Below are positions 33,595 through 42,811 of a stretch of DNA of 64,000 nt, one piece after another. The DNA is from Candidatus Uhrbacteria bacterium (GTDB lineage Bacteria; Patescibacteria; ABY1; SG8-24; UBA9934). The notes beneath the pieces were generated by a model. It saw nothing but the letters and a program-made list of their open reading frames with translations, did no database searches and was not told the DNA's origin. The stretch covers positions 53,702 to 117,701 of the forward strand of contig JABJOE010000002.1 of assembly GCA_018664485.1 (NCBI GenBank), written 5' to 3'. The stretch's first letter is position 1. Every line of letters starts with the position of its first letter. The position numbers and the translations under genes were made by a program.

Positions 33595-34086
33595 ATGAGT
33601 ATTTTTGGCGATGTTGATATTCTTGCTGTAATTCTCGCTGTATGTAGAAAGACCGGTGCGATCTCACCAAGGGTTGCGTCAAGGGTTGCTGAAGCGTTTT
33701 TGCCATTTGGGTTTGAGCTGTGTGGGCTATGCGATTTCAGTGCACCCTATTTTGAAGCTGGATGGGAGGTGGACCCGAGCGATACGGACCTCACGGTAAG
33801 ATCTATAGTTCAGAGCATGATGGGCATCAAGCTGGGCGACCTTACCGAGACGCAGACGAATGACCTTTTTTTGATTGGTCGGCTATGGCTGAACGGGTGT
33901 ACAGACAGCGGGGCTGCCTCATCAAGAGGTGTAACAGAGCTTCGTACACTACTTGGTCAAAGGGCGTTTCACTTGATGTTTAGAAGTCTGGTGGATCGTT
34001 ACGATATCAAGAAAGAGCCAGAACATCTCGCCGACGTCATCGCAGCTTTTGCGGCAGTCGAAGCATCTCGCTCCGAAGCCGCATGA
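33595..34086 (+). CDS. Orphan protein of unknown function (163 aa)
   Basis: 163 residues from ATG 33595, chosen for AGGAGGG four bases upstream; an upstream in-frame start at 33532 would lie before the promoter. Predicted mostly helical and soluble (DILAVILAVCRKTGAISPRVASRVAEAFLPFGFELCGLC, LRTLLGQRAFHLMFRSLVDRYDI). Three cysteines, no recognised motif. Single-gene unit with its own promoter and terminator, between two leftward genes. Confidence 0.6.
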   Translation: MSIFGDVDILAVILAVCRKTGAISPRVASRVAEAFLPFGFELCGLCDFSAPYFEAGWEVDPSDTDLTVRSIVQSMMGIKLGDLTETQTNDLFLIGRLWLNGCTDSGAASSRGVTELRTLLGQRAFHLMFRSLVDRYDIKKEPEHLADVIAAFAAVEASRSEAA

Positions 34087-34112
34087 CGTGGCGCAGCGCA
34101 CTCGTCGCCCCG

Positions 34113-34144
34113 GAGCCCTCGCTCCTCGGGCGGCTCTTTGCTTT
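34113..34144 (+). terminator. Terminator of the 33595 gene
   Basis: GAGCC/GGCTC arms with an inner CTCG/CGGG-type pairing, then TTTGCTTT. Confidence 0.65.
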
Positions 34145-34147
34145 AGG

Positions 34148-35398
34148 TCAGCTTTGCGCTTTGCGTTTAGCTGGTTTTTTGTTTTCTGAGTTTTTTTGAG
34201 TTTGCAAAACTATTCCAGCGATCAGTATCCAGGTCAAAACAGAAAGATCGTTTTTAAAATATGGAACGTCAACCAGTCCGTGGATTGTCATTGCAAGCAG
34301 TGCTGCAAAAATTGCGACGACCTCTGGGTTTTTTCTGTTCTTCCACGCAGCCTCCATGACAAACCAAGCGAGCCAAGCAAAAGCGAATATTCCTAGCAGT
34401 CCAAGCTCAGTCCAAATGTTAAATATCAAAGTATGTGGGTACTGAAAGATCTCGTATAGCGTTGAATCGTGATAAGGCTCAAGCGCTTCCGGATATGCGT
34501 TGAGTCCCGCACCAAACGCGGGGTTATCCAAAAGCATCTGAGTTGTTTCAGACCACTGTGACTGACGAACGAGCCCTGATTCATCTCGCAGTAACAACTT
34601 TTTACTTGCAGCCGGCACAAAGGCAAGGAGCACTATGAGTATCAGTACAGCCTCTCCGGCAACACGAAGTTTTAAAGTTTTGCGAGCAGAGCTCATCATG
34701 AAGATAACCAGAAGCGCTGCGGGAATTGCGACGTATGCGGCTTCAGTTTTTGATAAATATATAGCGATGATCCCGGCTATGATAGCTGTAATCTCAAGCC
34801 AGTTTCGGCGCTTAGCGTTAAAGGCCCGCACGATAAGTAAAGTAATGATTGGTACCAAGAAAAGACCAAGAGCATTTGGATATTCAAACAGACCGGTTGT
34901 GCGCAATTCGATATCCCACGGGGTCGGGATGCCAAGACCTGTCAGCCATTGAAGTATTGCGGCGGCAGAGAGTACGAGTGTAGTTACCGTCAGAGCTTTT
35001 ATTACCAGTGCCCAGTCTTTCTTTTTAAGGACGGTTATAAATAGTACGAATACGATTAGCGGTTCAACGAAGTAAGCCTTCCATACACCGAGCGCTCCAA
35101 AAACATCAGGCGCTACAACAACTCCAAAACATGCGGCTGCTAGAAGTAGAAGCCCAGGCATGATCCATGGGAACAGTGGAATCGGATTAAACGGCCACTT
35201 CTTCTTCTGTATGATCCAAATAAGCAGAGCAATTAAAATGAATCCCTCGAGCACTGTTGAGGGTACTGGTCCGTATGAGAAGCGTAGTAGATAGATTGGT
35301 AGCAGACCTGCGAGAACGATGAGGGCCATTCGAAGGTCACGCCAGGCGAGTGCCGCAAAAGCGAAAAGTAATACAGAGACGAAAGCTAGATAGATCAT
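34148..35398 (-). CDS. O-antigen ligase/polymerase-like membrane protein
   Basis: 416 residues with ten or more membrane segments. The Wzy_C/O-antigen ligase pattern is visible: TGLFEYPNALGLFLVPIITLLIV, FMMSSARKTLKLRVAGE, NPAFGAGLNAYPEAL with a following Tyr/His-rich external loop (PYHDSTLYEIFQYPHTLIFNIWTELGLLGI). Members join or polymerise surface glycans on lipid carriers at the outer membrane face. The gene overlaps the flippase gene by four bases (ATGA). Confidence 0.85.
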   Translation of the reverse strand: MIYLAFVSVLLFAFAALAWRDLRMALIVLAGLLPIYLLRFSYGPVPSTVLEGFILIALLIWIIQKKKWPFNPIPLFPWIMPGLLLLAAACFGVVVAPDVFGALGVWKAYFVEPLIVFVLFITVLKKKDWALVIKALTVTTLVLSAAAILQWLTGLGIPTPWDIELRTTGLFEYPNALGLFLVPIITLLIVRAFNAKRRNWLEITAIIAGIIAIYLSKTEAAYVAIPAALLVIFMMSSARKTLKLRVAGEAVLILIVLLAFVPAASKKLLLRDESGLVRQSQWSETTQMLLDNPAFGAGLNAYPEALEPYHDSTLYEIFQYPHTLIFNIWTELGLLGIFAFAWLAWFVMEAAWKNRKNPEVVAIFAALLAMTIHGLVDVPYFKNDLSVLTWILIAGIVLQTQKNSENKKPAKRKAQS

Positions 35399-36816
35399 AC
35401 GTTTTCTGGTTTCAAGAGTTTGATGATGTCACGCGGTCCCGGGCCACCAATGAGTGGAATGATAATTCCATAGATCAAGATACCGGCAGGTAGAAGGATT
35501 ATTGCATTTTGTGTTGGGAGCATTATCAGAACAACGGCCATTATGATACTTGCGATGAGTCCGCGTAGCACCATCCCAAATCGTGGTCTAAACCCACCAA
35601 CACGCATGACGACTGTAGCTGTAACAATTCCGATAAGAAGCTCTGAGAAAAGTGTAAGCCATGCTGCAGCCCACATTCCATGCGCTGGAATAAATATTAT
35701 GTAACCAGCGATAGTGAGTACGGCGACAGCTGCGTAACCCCATGTCATAACGCGTTGTTTATTTACACCTACGATTGCGTGGCCAAACAGAGACCCCCAG
35801 AAAACGAGTGCTCCGGCAGGACCTAAGATGGCAAGTACCTCTCCGGATTCTGCAAAGTCGGCACCGGCAATTAGAGTCATTAAAGGTACACCGATAACGA
35901 TTGACCCGAGGATCATCGGAAGCGCTAGTAATGAAAGGAAATCGAAGGCCCGTTGCATAGTGTCACGGAAAAGTTTTTTGTTTGATGCGGTCCATGCGGC
36001 GACGAGCATTGGTAGTAGTAGACCCATGAACATCACTGGAATAGACGTCATTACATCGATTACCTTGTAGGCGGCTCCATAGATTCCAACCTCGGCATCA
36101 GAACGGAAGAGAGATAGAAAGACTATATCACCACGTAAATAGATAAGGTTAAAGAAGATAGATGCACCGATTGGCCAGCTTCGAGAGATGATCTTTTTCC
36201 AGAACGCCCACTCAACAGTAATGCCAAAGCGTATTAGCCGGCGTGAAAGAAGTAGAACGATGAGAAGTTGAGCTCCGTTTCCAATAACTAGCAGCCACAT
36301 GATTCCAACGACACCCCATCCGAAAAACGGCGCTGCAATAATTCCGATCAATACGAGTAGGCGGTTTATGATCTCTGCAACCATCGCACGCCCTATAACG
36401 AGTCGCTTTTGAAACACGCCGATGAACATCTGAGACGTTGTTCCAAAGAGGTATGACACGGCACCGACGGCAATGGCTATAAGGACGACTTGTTCGTACG
36501 GAAATAGCAGTGCTGCAAGCGGTGCGAGTGATAGAAATATAATTCCAGAGATAATCCGCAAGGAAATCAGGTTTGAAAGAAGACGTTTTTCATCTGCCAG
36601 CTTTTCGGAGATCATTTGCGTCGTCGTGAGCGTGAGACCGAAGTCTACGATCACAGCAAAGATAGAAAGGAAGGAAAGCGCGATCGTGAACTGACCATAA
36701 CCGGTCGTTCCAAGATAGCGAGTCATTATTCCGACTGTCACAACCCCAATTATGGTTATCAGCGCTCGGGCTGTAATTTGAATTGCTGTATTTTGTGCGA
36801 GGGCCTTTGAATCCAT
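35395..36816 (-). CDS. Polysaccharide flippase (Wzx/MurJ-like, MOP superfamily)
   Basis: 473 residues from the ATG at 36816 (MDSKALAQNTAIQITARALITIIGVV), which begins the first helix as in the family. About 14 membrane segments with RYLGTTGYGQFTIALSFLSIFAVIVDFGLTLTTTQMISE, the N-terminal signature of oligosaccharide flippases. It moves lipid-linked glycan units to the outside, where the adjacent O-antigen ligase-like protein would use them. Confidence 0.88.
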   Translation of the reverse strand: MDSKALAQNTAIQITARALITIIGVVTVGIMTRYLGTTGYGQFTIALSFLSIFAVIVDFGLTLTTTQMISEKLADEKRLLSNLISLRIISGIIFLSLAPLAALLFPYEQVVLIAIAVGAVSYLFGTTSQMFIGVFQKRLVIGRAMVAEIINRLLVLIGIIAAPFFGWGVVGIMWLLVIGNGAQLLIVLLLSRRLIRFGITVEWAFWKKIISRSWPIGASIFFNLIYLRGDIVFLSLFRSDAEVGIYGAAYKVIDVMTSIPVMFMGLLLPMLVAAWTASNKKLFRDTMQRAFDFLSLLALPMILGSIVIGVPLMTLIAGADFAESGEVLAILGPAGALVFWGSLFGHAIVGVNKQRVMTWGYAAVAVLTIAGYIIFIPAHGMWAAAWLTLFSELLIGIVTATVVMRVGGFRPRFGMVLRGLIASIIMAVVLIMLPTQNAIILLPAGILIYGIIIPLIGGPGPRDIIKLLKPENV

Positions 36817-37049
36817 ACTGTGGATGATAGTTGAGTTTATGTAATCGGAGCCGCTGTATTGCCTCAATTATAGCGCTTTTTGTCGATTTTCTTTAATGCG
36901 TTGCTGTTTATAAGGTTTTCTAACACCTGTGTACAATCTGTGGAAGAATCAATGTGTTCAGGGTGATATACTGCCATGTAGATGGGTATGCGAAAAGGGC
37001 ATTATTGCTGGGTATACTGTGGGGAGAATACAATTGATAATAACAAAAC
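36817..37049. promoter_or_regulatory. Divergent promoter region
   Basis: 233 bases between divergent flippase and SpoIID-like genes. AT-rich; no near-consensus promoter that I can pick with confidence. Confidence 0.35.
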
Positions 37050-38909
37050 ATGGAACACTCAAAGTCGTTTCAAAGAAGTTTAGTTTGGGGGACGCTACTC
37101 GCGCTGTTGGTTCTGAGTAGCTTTTTTGTTTTCACGCTTAACGCTCAGGCCGCGGCATACGAGACAATGCAGGTCAGCCTTTCGGGGTCAGGCGGCGAGC
37201 TCATTATGGAACCGGGGGAGGTAAAGGAGGTCAGCGTAGAGTTTTTAAACGCTGGATCGTCAACGTGGATGAATGACGGAGCCGGCTATCTCTCAGTTTA
37301 CACTTACGGACCGAAATATCGTCGTTCAGTTTTTGATCCGGCTACATGGCTCGGGCCTGATCAAGTAAAACGTATTAGCGAGACTGTTGTGGCACCCGGC
37401 GACACGGCGAATGTTGTATTTGAACTTCACGCACCATTAGAGGAAGGGGAGTATGAAGAAACTTTTGCTCTTGCGTCGGAGGGGGTTGCTTGGGTGGATG
37501 GCGGAGAGTTTACTTTTACGATTACTGTTAGCTCCGAGAAGGTTGAGGCAATGCCTGAATCTATAGTTGATGATGAAGTTGTTGGAGATGTTTATGATGG
37601 GGAGGTCATTGTAAGAACTGCAAATAAGATTAAGGCTTTGGCAGAGCGACCTATCTTATTCACTGTCGTGGTCAAGAATACCGGATCAACAACCTGGAAA
37701 AATTACGGAATACAGTCGCAGGACGTTGCTATTGCGTCATCAAGTTCAGTTGATTTTGGACATCCGTCTTGGCTCGGGTCGCAAATTGCATACGCAGTTG
37801 AAACGGTGGCACCCGGGGAGTCGGCAACGGTTAGTTTCGCTTTTAGCGCGCCAGAGGTGAATGGATCACATACCGCGCGTTTCGATTTCGTAGCAAATGG
37901 TGAGGTTGTAGATGATGCACTGATTGAAATTCCAGTTGAGGTTACTGGCGGTGCTGCATCAGCAATTAATGAACCTGCAGATGAAGATTTAGTTGATGAC
38001 GACGGAATAGTTGAGAGTCACATTCAACAAGAAGAGCCTTTACTACGAGTAGGACTTCTCACGGTTGACGATGAAACAGACAATATTATTACGATCACTT
38101 CCTACGAGTCCGACTTTGACGTGCGAGACACGGAGGGGAATCTGCTAGCAGAATTAGAAGCTGGACAGCTGGCAACTGGGTATTACAAAGACGGCTATTA
38201 TTATTACGACGTCGGTCGCGGGCTTGAGAAGTCTTCTTACGGACTTCGTTTTGAGCCACTTGAGGAAAATGCGGTGATGACAATTACAAACTTCGACTAC
38301 CGACTTACTCGCGGCGGCGGCTACGCATACAATACGTACAGGAATGTTTTAGAGATTCGGTATAACGACTACAAAGATCGTACCTGGGTGATAAACGAGA
38401 TTTCTATCGAGATGTATTTGCGTGGACTTGCCGAGACGTCCAATATTTCTCATGAGGAATATCAAAAAGCATTACTTACGGCTGCACGAACATATGCGTA
38501 TTATCACTTTACTCGCGGAACTAAGCGCGGAAATGAGTACATGCACATCGTCGCATACGCTGACGATCAGGTTTACCGAGGGTATGAGCGAGAGACAATG
38601 GCGCCACGTATTACCGAGGCGGTTAACGATACCCGAGGAACTGTCGTGACATACGATGATGACATTGCTATCACTCCATACTTTTCTCGCTCCGACGGAT
38701 ATACTCGTGACTGGGCTGAGGTTTGGGGAGGTGATGTTGCGTGGGCGAAGTCTGTGAAGGTGCCATGTGACGAAGGTAAGTCGCTTTGGGGGCATGGGGT
38801 CGGAATGTCTGCTTCAGGTGCGCTGTGCATGGCAAACGGAGGTGATACATGGGATGAAATTTTGAAGCACTTTTACACGGGGGTTGAGCTTCACAAGCGC
38901 TGGGAGTAG
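37050..38909 (+). CDS. SpoIID/LytB-like protein with two NBR1-type Ig domains
   Basis: 619 residues. A signal/anchor segment (about 10-32) is followed by two Ig-like repeats of the NBR1/'four-tryptophan' type: VEFLNAGSSTWMNDGAGYLSVYTYGPKYRRS...WLGPDQV and VVKNTGSTTWKNYGIQSQ...HPSWLGSQIAY, each ending before a VAPGE/D loop. The C-terminal ~180 residues are a SpoIID/LytB domain: GLAETSNISHEEYQKALLTAARTYAYYH, YFSRSDGYTRDW and SLWGHGVGMSASGALCMA. SpoIID relatives cleave denuded glycan strands of peptidoglycan. The Ig domains probably position it at the surface. Followed by a DD-carboxypeptidase gene in the same direction. Confidence 0.87.
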   Translation: MEHSKSFQRSLVWGTLLALLVLSSFFVFTLNAQAAAYETMQVSLSGSGGELIMEPGEVKEVSVEFLNAGSSTWMNDGAGYLSVYTYGPKYRRSVFDPATWLGPDQVKRISETVVAPGDTANVVFELHAPLEEGEYEETFALASEGVAWVDGGEFTFTITVSSEKVEAMPESIVDDEVVGDVYDGEVIVRTANKIKALAERPILFTVVVKNTGSTTWKNYGIQSQDVAIASSSSVDFGHPSWLGSQIAYAVETVAPGESATVSFAFSAPEVNGSHTARFDFVANGEVVDDALIEIPVEVTGGAASAINEPADEDLVDDDGIVESHIQQEEPLLRVGLLTVDDETDNIITITSYESDFDVRDTEGNLLAELEAGQLATGYYKDGYYYYDVGRGLEKSSYGLRFEPLEENAVMTITNFDYRLTRGGGYAYNTYRNVLEIRYNDYKDRTWVINEISIEMYLRGLAETSNISHEEYQKALLTAARTYAYYHFTRGTKRGNEYMHIVAYADDQVYRGYERETMAPRITEAVNDTRGTVVTYDDDIAITPYFSRSDGYTRDWAEVWGGDVAWAKSVKVPCDEGKSLWGHGVGMSASGALCMANGGDTWDEILKHFYTGVELHKRWE

Positions 38910-39008
38910 TTGGATCCAAAAGTTAGTTATTGTTCCTAAATACCTAGGCCCTGATACCTAGAACCTATAAGGCATCATTGCACCCACTTCATTCGTTGTA
39001 TCTTTTTT

Positions 39009-40052
39009 ATGAAGAAATTTTTTCTACTTAGTTTTTTGGCCGCGTTGTTGGTCCCGCAAGCATCTTTTGCGATCAGTCAGGACCTTTTTGAGATTTACGA
39101 TGATCGTGGAGATCTTCAGGAGGCGTTTGATAACGAGACTTACCAGGCGATTCCAGGAACGGCATCTGGATTTTTAATTGATATAGAAGATTGGGCTCGT
39201 CAGTATGGGTATGTGGCGTATCCGGAGCTCGCAGATTATGCACCTGAAGTTTCGCCAGCTACCTATGATGGCGTGGGTGTTGCGCCCGAGGTTACTGCTG
39301 AGACTTACATTGTTATAGATGACGCGTCAGGAACGATCCTCGCAGCCGGCAATGCAGATCAGCTGTGGCCAGTTGCATCTATCACAAAGCTTGTAACTGC
39401 CAAAACTGCGATGGACCTTGGGCTTGATGGCGGAGGTGTTGGAACTGTAGAGGATGTTGACGATGTCGGCGGTGCGAAGCTCTGGGTATATGGTGGGACG
39501 AGCTTTGCGATGATCGATTTATTGAAAGCGACACTTGTTGCTTCAGCGAATAACGCAGCAAACGCAGTAGCGCGACTGACAGGATATGAAAACGAAACAT
39601 TCATTGATCACATGAATGAGTTTGCGGCATCACTTAATCTTGGACGCACAACTTTCGAAGATCCAACCGGCATTGAACTTGGAAATGTATCGACGGCACG
39701 CGAGGTTGCGGCATTTGCAAGCGCTGTTTTTGCAGATGAAAATATCCGACGCATGGCCGGAACATCGAGTATTTATATTGACGCACTTAATGATGACTAT
39801 ACGCGTAACATCAATAGTACTAACTGGCTTTTGTATGATCACGCATACGATGACGTGTATGTGACAGCGGGGAAGACCGGATACTTGCCCGAAGCTGGAT
39901 GGAATTTAGTCGTACGCATGCACCCGATGGGAGACGACGAAGATAGTTCGGTACTTGTAGTAGTTATGGGGTCGGATGATAGACGTACAAGCTGTGATGA
40001 TGCCGCGTCGCTTGCAAGATGGGCTTGGGCGAACCACGACTGGGAGCGATAA
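39009..40052 (+). CDS. D-alanyl-D-alanine carboxypeptidase, S11 family
   Basis: 347 residues with signal peptide (to about ASFAIS). The three active-site motifs are present: SITK in WPVASITKLVTAKTA near 123, SAN in VASANNAANAVARLTGY near 177, and KTG in VTAGKTGYLPEAGWNLV near 287. It trims the last D-Ala of peptidoglycan stems. The usual C-terminal beta domain and amphipathic anchor of DacA are absent. Follows the SpoIID-like gene after about 100 bases. Confidence 0.92.
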   Translation: MKKFFLLSFLAALLVPQASFAISQDLFEIYDDRGDLQEAFDNETYQAIPGTASGFLIDIEDWARQYGYVAYPELADYAPEVSPATYDGVGVAPEVTAETYIVIDDASGTILAAGNADQLWPVASITKLVTAKTAMDLGLDGGGVGTVEDVDDVGGAKLWVYGGTSFAMIDLLKATLVASANNAANAVARLTGYENETFIDHMNEFAASLNLGRTTFEDPTGIELGNVSTAREVAAFASAVFADENIRRMAGTSSIYIDALNDDYTRNINSTNWLLYDHAYDDVYVTAGKTGYLPEAGWNLVVRMHPMGDDEDSSVLVVVMGSDDRRTSCDDAASLARWAWANHDWER

Positions 40053-40093
40053 CTTGCGGCGACAGCATTTTTTAAATTTCTTTAAAAGAAGAT

Positions 40094-40127
40094 GACCTCC
40101 GAAAAGCTCCCCAGCTTCTCGGAGGTC
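40094..40127. terminator. Hairpin after the carboxypeptidase gene
   Basis: GACCTCC/GGAGGTC with inner GAAAAGCT/AGCTTCTC pairing, no strong T run. Confidence 0.6.
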
Positions 40128-40165
40128 ACGTACCTTCACCGCCCCTTGGCGAAACAACAGTACTA

Positions 40166-40366
40166 GTGGAGCTTCCTTTTGCGGAGGTCGCTCCGTTGAA
40201 TTCCCTCCAAGGATTCAACACCAGAAAAGATGGGGCTCTACAGAAAAGTGATCTGGAGCTCAACATCTTGCGTACTCGTGGACAACTTTGCTCGAATGAG
40301 CTCGGTGAATCCATGCAGGGCAAGTACGCAATCAGCGCTCTGGCAGCGCTAAACTTAAAGAACTAG
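40166..40366 (+). CDS. Possible small protein (66 aa), GTG start
   Basis: An open frame from GTG 40166 to TAG 40366 followed at once by a terminator-like hairpin. The C-terminal half, LRTRGQLCSNELGESMQGKYAISALAALNLKN, reads like a short winged-helix pattern, but I cannot assign it. No good Shine-Dalgarno site. Could also be non-coding RNA. Confidence 0.35.
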   Translation: MELPFAEVAPLNSLQGFNTRKDGALQKSDLELNILRTRGQLCSNELGESMQGKYAISALAALNLKN

Positions 40367-40388
40367 CCCAAGACTAGTCCTTTTTTTG
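40362..40388 (+). terminator. Terminator after the 40166 ORF
   Basis: ACTAG/CTAGT, seven-base loop, then CCTTTTTTTG. Confidence 0.6.
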
Positions 40389-40418
40389 TATTTTGTCAAT
40401 GCCTGGTGGAAAGCCAAA

Positions 40419-40444
40419 GGCTCCAGGGACGATTCCCCGGAGCC
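40419..40444 (-). terminator. Terminator of a leftward transcript without clear gene
   Basis: GGCTCC-A-GGG/CCC-C-GGAGCC, six-base loop, TTTGGCTTT on the minus strand. Confidence 0.65.
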
Positions 40445-40741
40445 ACGCGTTACGCAAACCTTCAGGGCCTCTCCCAAACCCTTCTGGTTCTCTTATCCCT
40501 TAGCTCCCTCAAGCCTCCACTTCCTCGACACCACTGGTCCCTTTACTCACCCGTGCATCCACCTGCAACGCATTGCGCTGCTTGAAATGCTTCTACCAAG
40601 AGAACGACTAGAAGCAGGTTGCCTTCATCGCTCTATATGCACAGCGGGGATTGCTGCATATATATGTTCATACGCTTGGCGCGCGAACAAACTCTGCGGA
40701 TGTGGTTCATTTCTGAGACCACAACCAAAAAGTACGCTAAC
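40445..40741 (-). ncRNA. Possible non-coding RNA or decayed gene
   Basis: About 300 bases enclosed by a leftward promoter (40742-40770) and a leftward terminator (40419-40444). Reading left, frames are broken by stops; the longest ATG frame is 27 codons. RNase P RNA, tmRNA and SRP RNA signatures were looked for and not seen. It may be an unassigned RNA or a gene remnant. Confidence 0.4.
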
Positions 40742-40770
40742 AACGTAGCGCACTATTCTTGATATGTCAA
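40742..40770 (-). promoter_or_regulatory. Promoter of the putative RNA
   Basis: Reading left: TTGACA, 17-base spacer ending in GCGC, TACGTT. Same style as other isolated units in the window. Confidence 0.6.
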
Positions 40771-40780
40771 CGCCTAAAGC

Positions 40781-41326
40781 TTAGCGGGAGTCGTCTCCGT
40801 GTCGACGTTTGTCGTTTTCAACAAGCTCAACAATTTTATGTTTTACGTCCTCTGGATTGTCGACGTTTTTAAAGTTGAAGCGCTCTGTCGAACCAGCTGT
40901 CTGAATATGAACATTCCCGAATGTAAATATAGTTGAAAAGAATCCGTGGGTCTCAGCAGTTACGTCTTGCACCTGGTTTAGGTGAAGCGTTGAGATAACT
41001 CGAGAGAACAGTCCGAGCTGCTCGATGTTTACGATACGCTCGCTTGTAACGATCCAGGTATCCAAGTAGTAATCGGTGAACATTGTCATCAGTAGAAGTA
41101 GTCCAACGATCGAATAGGTGCAGATTCCCAGAATTCCGAATGTCTGCCAGAGGATGTTAGTAATGTCTGTTCCCGTTGAGAGTATGATCAGGTAGAAAGC
41201 TGCCGGGATCAAAAGGAATCCAAGGAAGTATAGAAAGATGGTGAGGACCTCGATCCAGTGCCGGCGCAAAAAGATGACTGTCTTTTCTCCGCGCTGTTGA
41301 TTTGGTAGGTGGTGAAGGGAAATCAT
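40781..41326 (-). CDS. Bacterial PH-domain membrane protein (bPH_2)
   Basis: 181 residues. Two membrane segments (about 25-45 and 60-85) are followed by a YdbS/YdbT-type PH domain: YYLDTWIVTSERIVNIEQLGLFSRVISTLHLNQVQDVTAETHGFFSTIFTFGNVHIQTAG. The TseR.v...GlfsR....l.lsrIqdv signature is clear. The function of the family is poorly known. Last gene after ruvB and the 41336 gene, 9 bases after the latter. Confidence 0.87.
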   Translation of the reverse strand: MISLHHLPNQQRGEKTVIFLRRHWIEVLTIFLYFLGFLLIPAAFYLIILSTGTDITNILWQTFGILGICTYSIVGLLLLMTMFTDYYLDTWIVTSERIVNIEQLGLFSRVISTLHLNQVQDVTAETHGFFSTIFTFGNVHIQTAGSTERFNFKNVDNPEDVKHKIVELVENDKRRHGDDSR

Positions 41327-41335
41327 ATTTGTAAT

Positions 41336-41590
41336 CTAAAACGTAGGTGCTGTTGAAAAGAAAGCTTCACTGATTGAAAGTGTTTGTGTCCAGTCTATGC
41401 TTAGTATTAGATTTACTTGCAGTAGGACGACAGCCGCAAACGCTATTGTGTAGAGAGCGAGAACGATAGTTGTTTTTGTGCTTTGTAGGCCGAAGCGAGC
41501 CATGTGGTAGAAGTTGAAGAAGACGAAAAAGCTACAGATGAAGAAGAACAGGCCGTATATTGCAAGGAAGATCCAAAGTGGGAATATCAT
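41336..41590 (-). CDS. Small membrane protein of unknown function (84 aa)
   Basis: Two hydrophobic segments (FPLWIFLAIYGLFFFICSFFVFF and TTIVLALYTIAFAAVVLLQVNLILSI) fill most of the protein. Its start overlaps the ruvB stop (ATGA), and it precedes the PH-domain gene, so it is cotranslated with both. Unnamed family that I believe recurs next to ruvB in Patescibacteria, but I cannot confirm this. Confidence 0.7.
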   Translation of the reverse strand: MIFPLWIFLAIYGLFFFICSFFVFFNFYHMARFGLQSTKTTIVLALYTIAFAAVVLLQVNLILSIDWTQTLSISEAFFSTAPTF

Positions 41591-42603
41591 ATTGATTTTA
41601 AGTGGTCGTAAGCGCGCTGTGTTGCTTTGCGTCCGCGAGGAGTGCGTTCGAGGAAGCCGATTTGTAGAAGGAATGGTTCGTAGATTTCTTCAATCGTTGC
41701 TTGCTCTTCCTGGGTTGCTGCAGCTAACGTGGATAGTCCAACTGGACCACCATTGAAGTTGTTGATAATTGTATGAAGTAGCCGGCGGTCGGTGTTATCG
41801 AGTCCAAGAGGATCGATTGCGAGTATGTCGAGCGCTGCGTTTGCGATCACTTCGTCTAGATCGCCACCGTGCTTCACCTGGGCGTAGTCACGAACGCGCT
41901 TCAGTAGTCGATTTGCGATTCGAGGAGTGCGTCGTGAGCGGCATGCGATTGCCTCGCATGTTTTTGTGTCAGGGGACAGTTTAAGGAGTTGGGCACTTCG
42001 GTTAACGATTTTTGTAACTTCATCTGGAGTATAAAAAGAGAGGTGGTACGTTGATCCGAATCGGTCACGCAGCGGAGATGAAAGTAGAGACAGTCGAGTG
42101 GTTGCTCCAATGATTGTAAAACGCTCAAGTCCCAGTCGAAGTGTGCGGGCAGATGGTCCTTTCCCTACAACTATGTCTAGCGCATAGTCTTCCATTGCAG
42201 GGTACAAAACCTCCTCGATAGAGCGATTCATCCGGTGTATCTCGTCGATAAAAAGAATGTCACCTTCTTTAAGGTTTGAAAGTATTGCAGCAAGGTCGCC
42301 AACGCGTTCGAGTGCAGTACCGCTTGTGATACGAATATTTGCTCCCATTTCTTTTGCGATGATATGAGCTAACGTTGTCTTCCCAAGTCCAGGGTTTCCG
42401 TATAGAAGTACGTGATCCATCGCTTCTTCGCGGGCTTTTGCAGCGTCCATGAATATCTGCAGTCCTACCTTGAGATCCTCCTGACCAACGAAATCTGCAA
42501 GACTTTGGGGACGTAATCCAATCTCAAACTGGCGTTCGTTCTCATTAGAGCCTTTTGAGACAGTACGCTTTTCCTCTTTTATATCTGTATTCGTTTCGAT
42601 CAT
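41587..42603 (-). CDS. ruvB: Holliday junction branch migration helicase RuvB
   Basis: 338 residues, standard length. N-terminal LRPQSLADFVGQEDLKVGLQIFMDAAKAREEAMDHVLLYGNPGLGKTTLAHIIAKEMG with Walker A, LFIDEIHRMNRSIEEVLYPAMEDYALDI as Walker B and beta-hairpin region, GATTRLSLLSSPLRDRFG with sensor and arginine-finger segments, and the winged-helix end GFLERTPRGRKATQRAYDHL. RuvB hexamers drive branch migration with RuvA. ruvA and ruvC are not adjacent. Confidence 0.97.
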   Translation of the reverse strand: MIETNTDIKEEKRTVSKGSNENERQFEIGLRPQSLADFVGQEDLKVGLQIFMDAAKAREEAMDHVLLYGNPGLGKTTLAHIIAKEMGANIRITSGTALERVGDLAAILSNLKEGDILFIDEIHRMNRSIEEVLYPAMEDYALDIVVGKGPSARTLRLGLERFTIIGATTRLSLLSSPLRDRFGSTYHLSFYTPDEVTKIVNRSAQLLKLSPDTKTCEAIACRSRRTPRIANRLLKRVRDYAQVKHGGDLDEVIANAALDILAIDPLGLDNTDRRLLHTIINNFNGGPVGLSTLAAATQEEQATIEEIYEPFLLQIGFLERTPRGRKATQRAYDHLKSI

Positions 42604-42703
42604 TAATCACAGTATACACTGCCTGGTTGGATACTAAAATGCTTGGCAATCAGCAATTTTCAGTGTAAGACTGGGTTGTCGTTCATTTGCCCATGGAGGG
42701 ACT

Positions 42704-42811
42704 GTGGCCGGCACAGTGGTTATTCTGACCGTATTCCTCGTATTGGCTGTTGTTGGTCAATTATGTGGGTACAGCAAATCTTTGACTCAAACAATGAAGG
42801 GAGGTGAGTGA
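42704..42811 (+). CDS. 35-residue single-pass membrane peptide
   Basis: GTG start at 42704 with GGAGGG four bases upstream. Residues ~4-22 are a hydrophobic helix (VVILTVFLVLAVVGQLCGY) and the tail ends KGGE. Its TGA overlaps the ATG of the next gene (TGATG), a typical coupling. No family known to me. Confidence 0.55.
   Translation: MAGTVVILTVFLVLAVVGQLCGYSKSLTQTMKGGE

Noticed and set aside
40386..40748. 120-codon rightward ORF with TTG start
   Set aside because: It begins in a terminator T run, has no SD site and is opposite a promoter-terminator pair.
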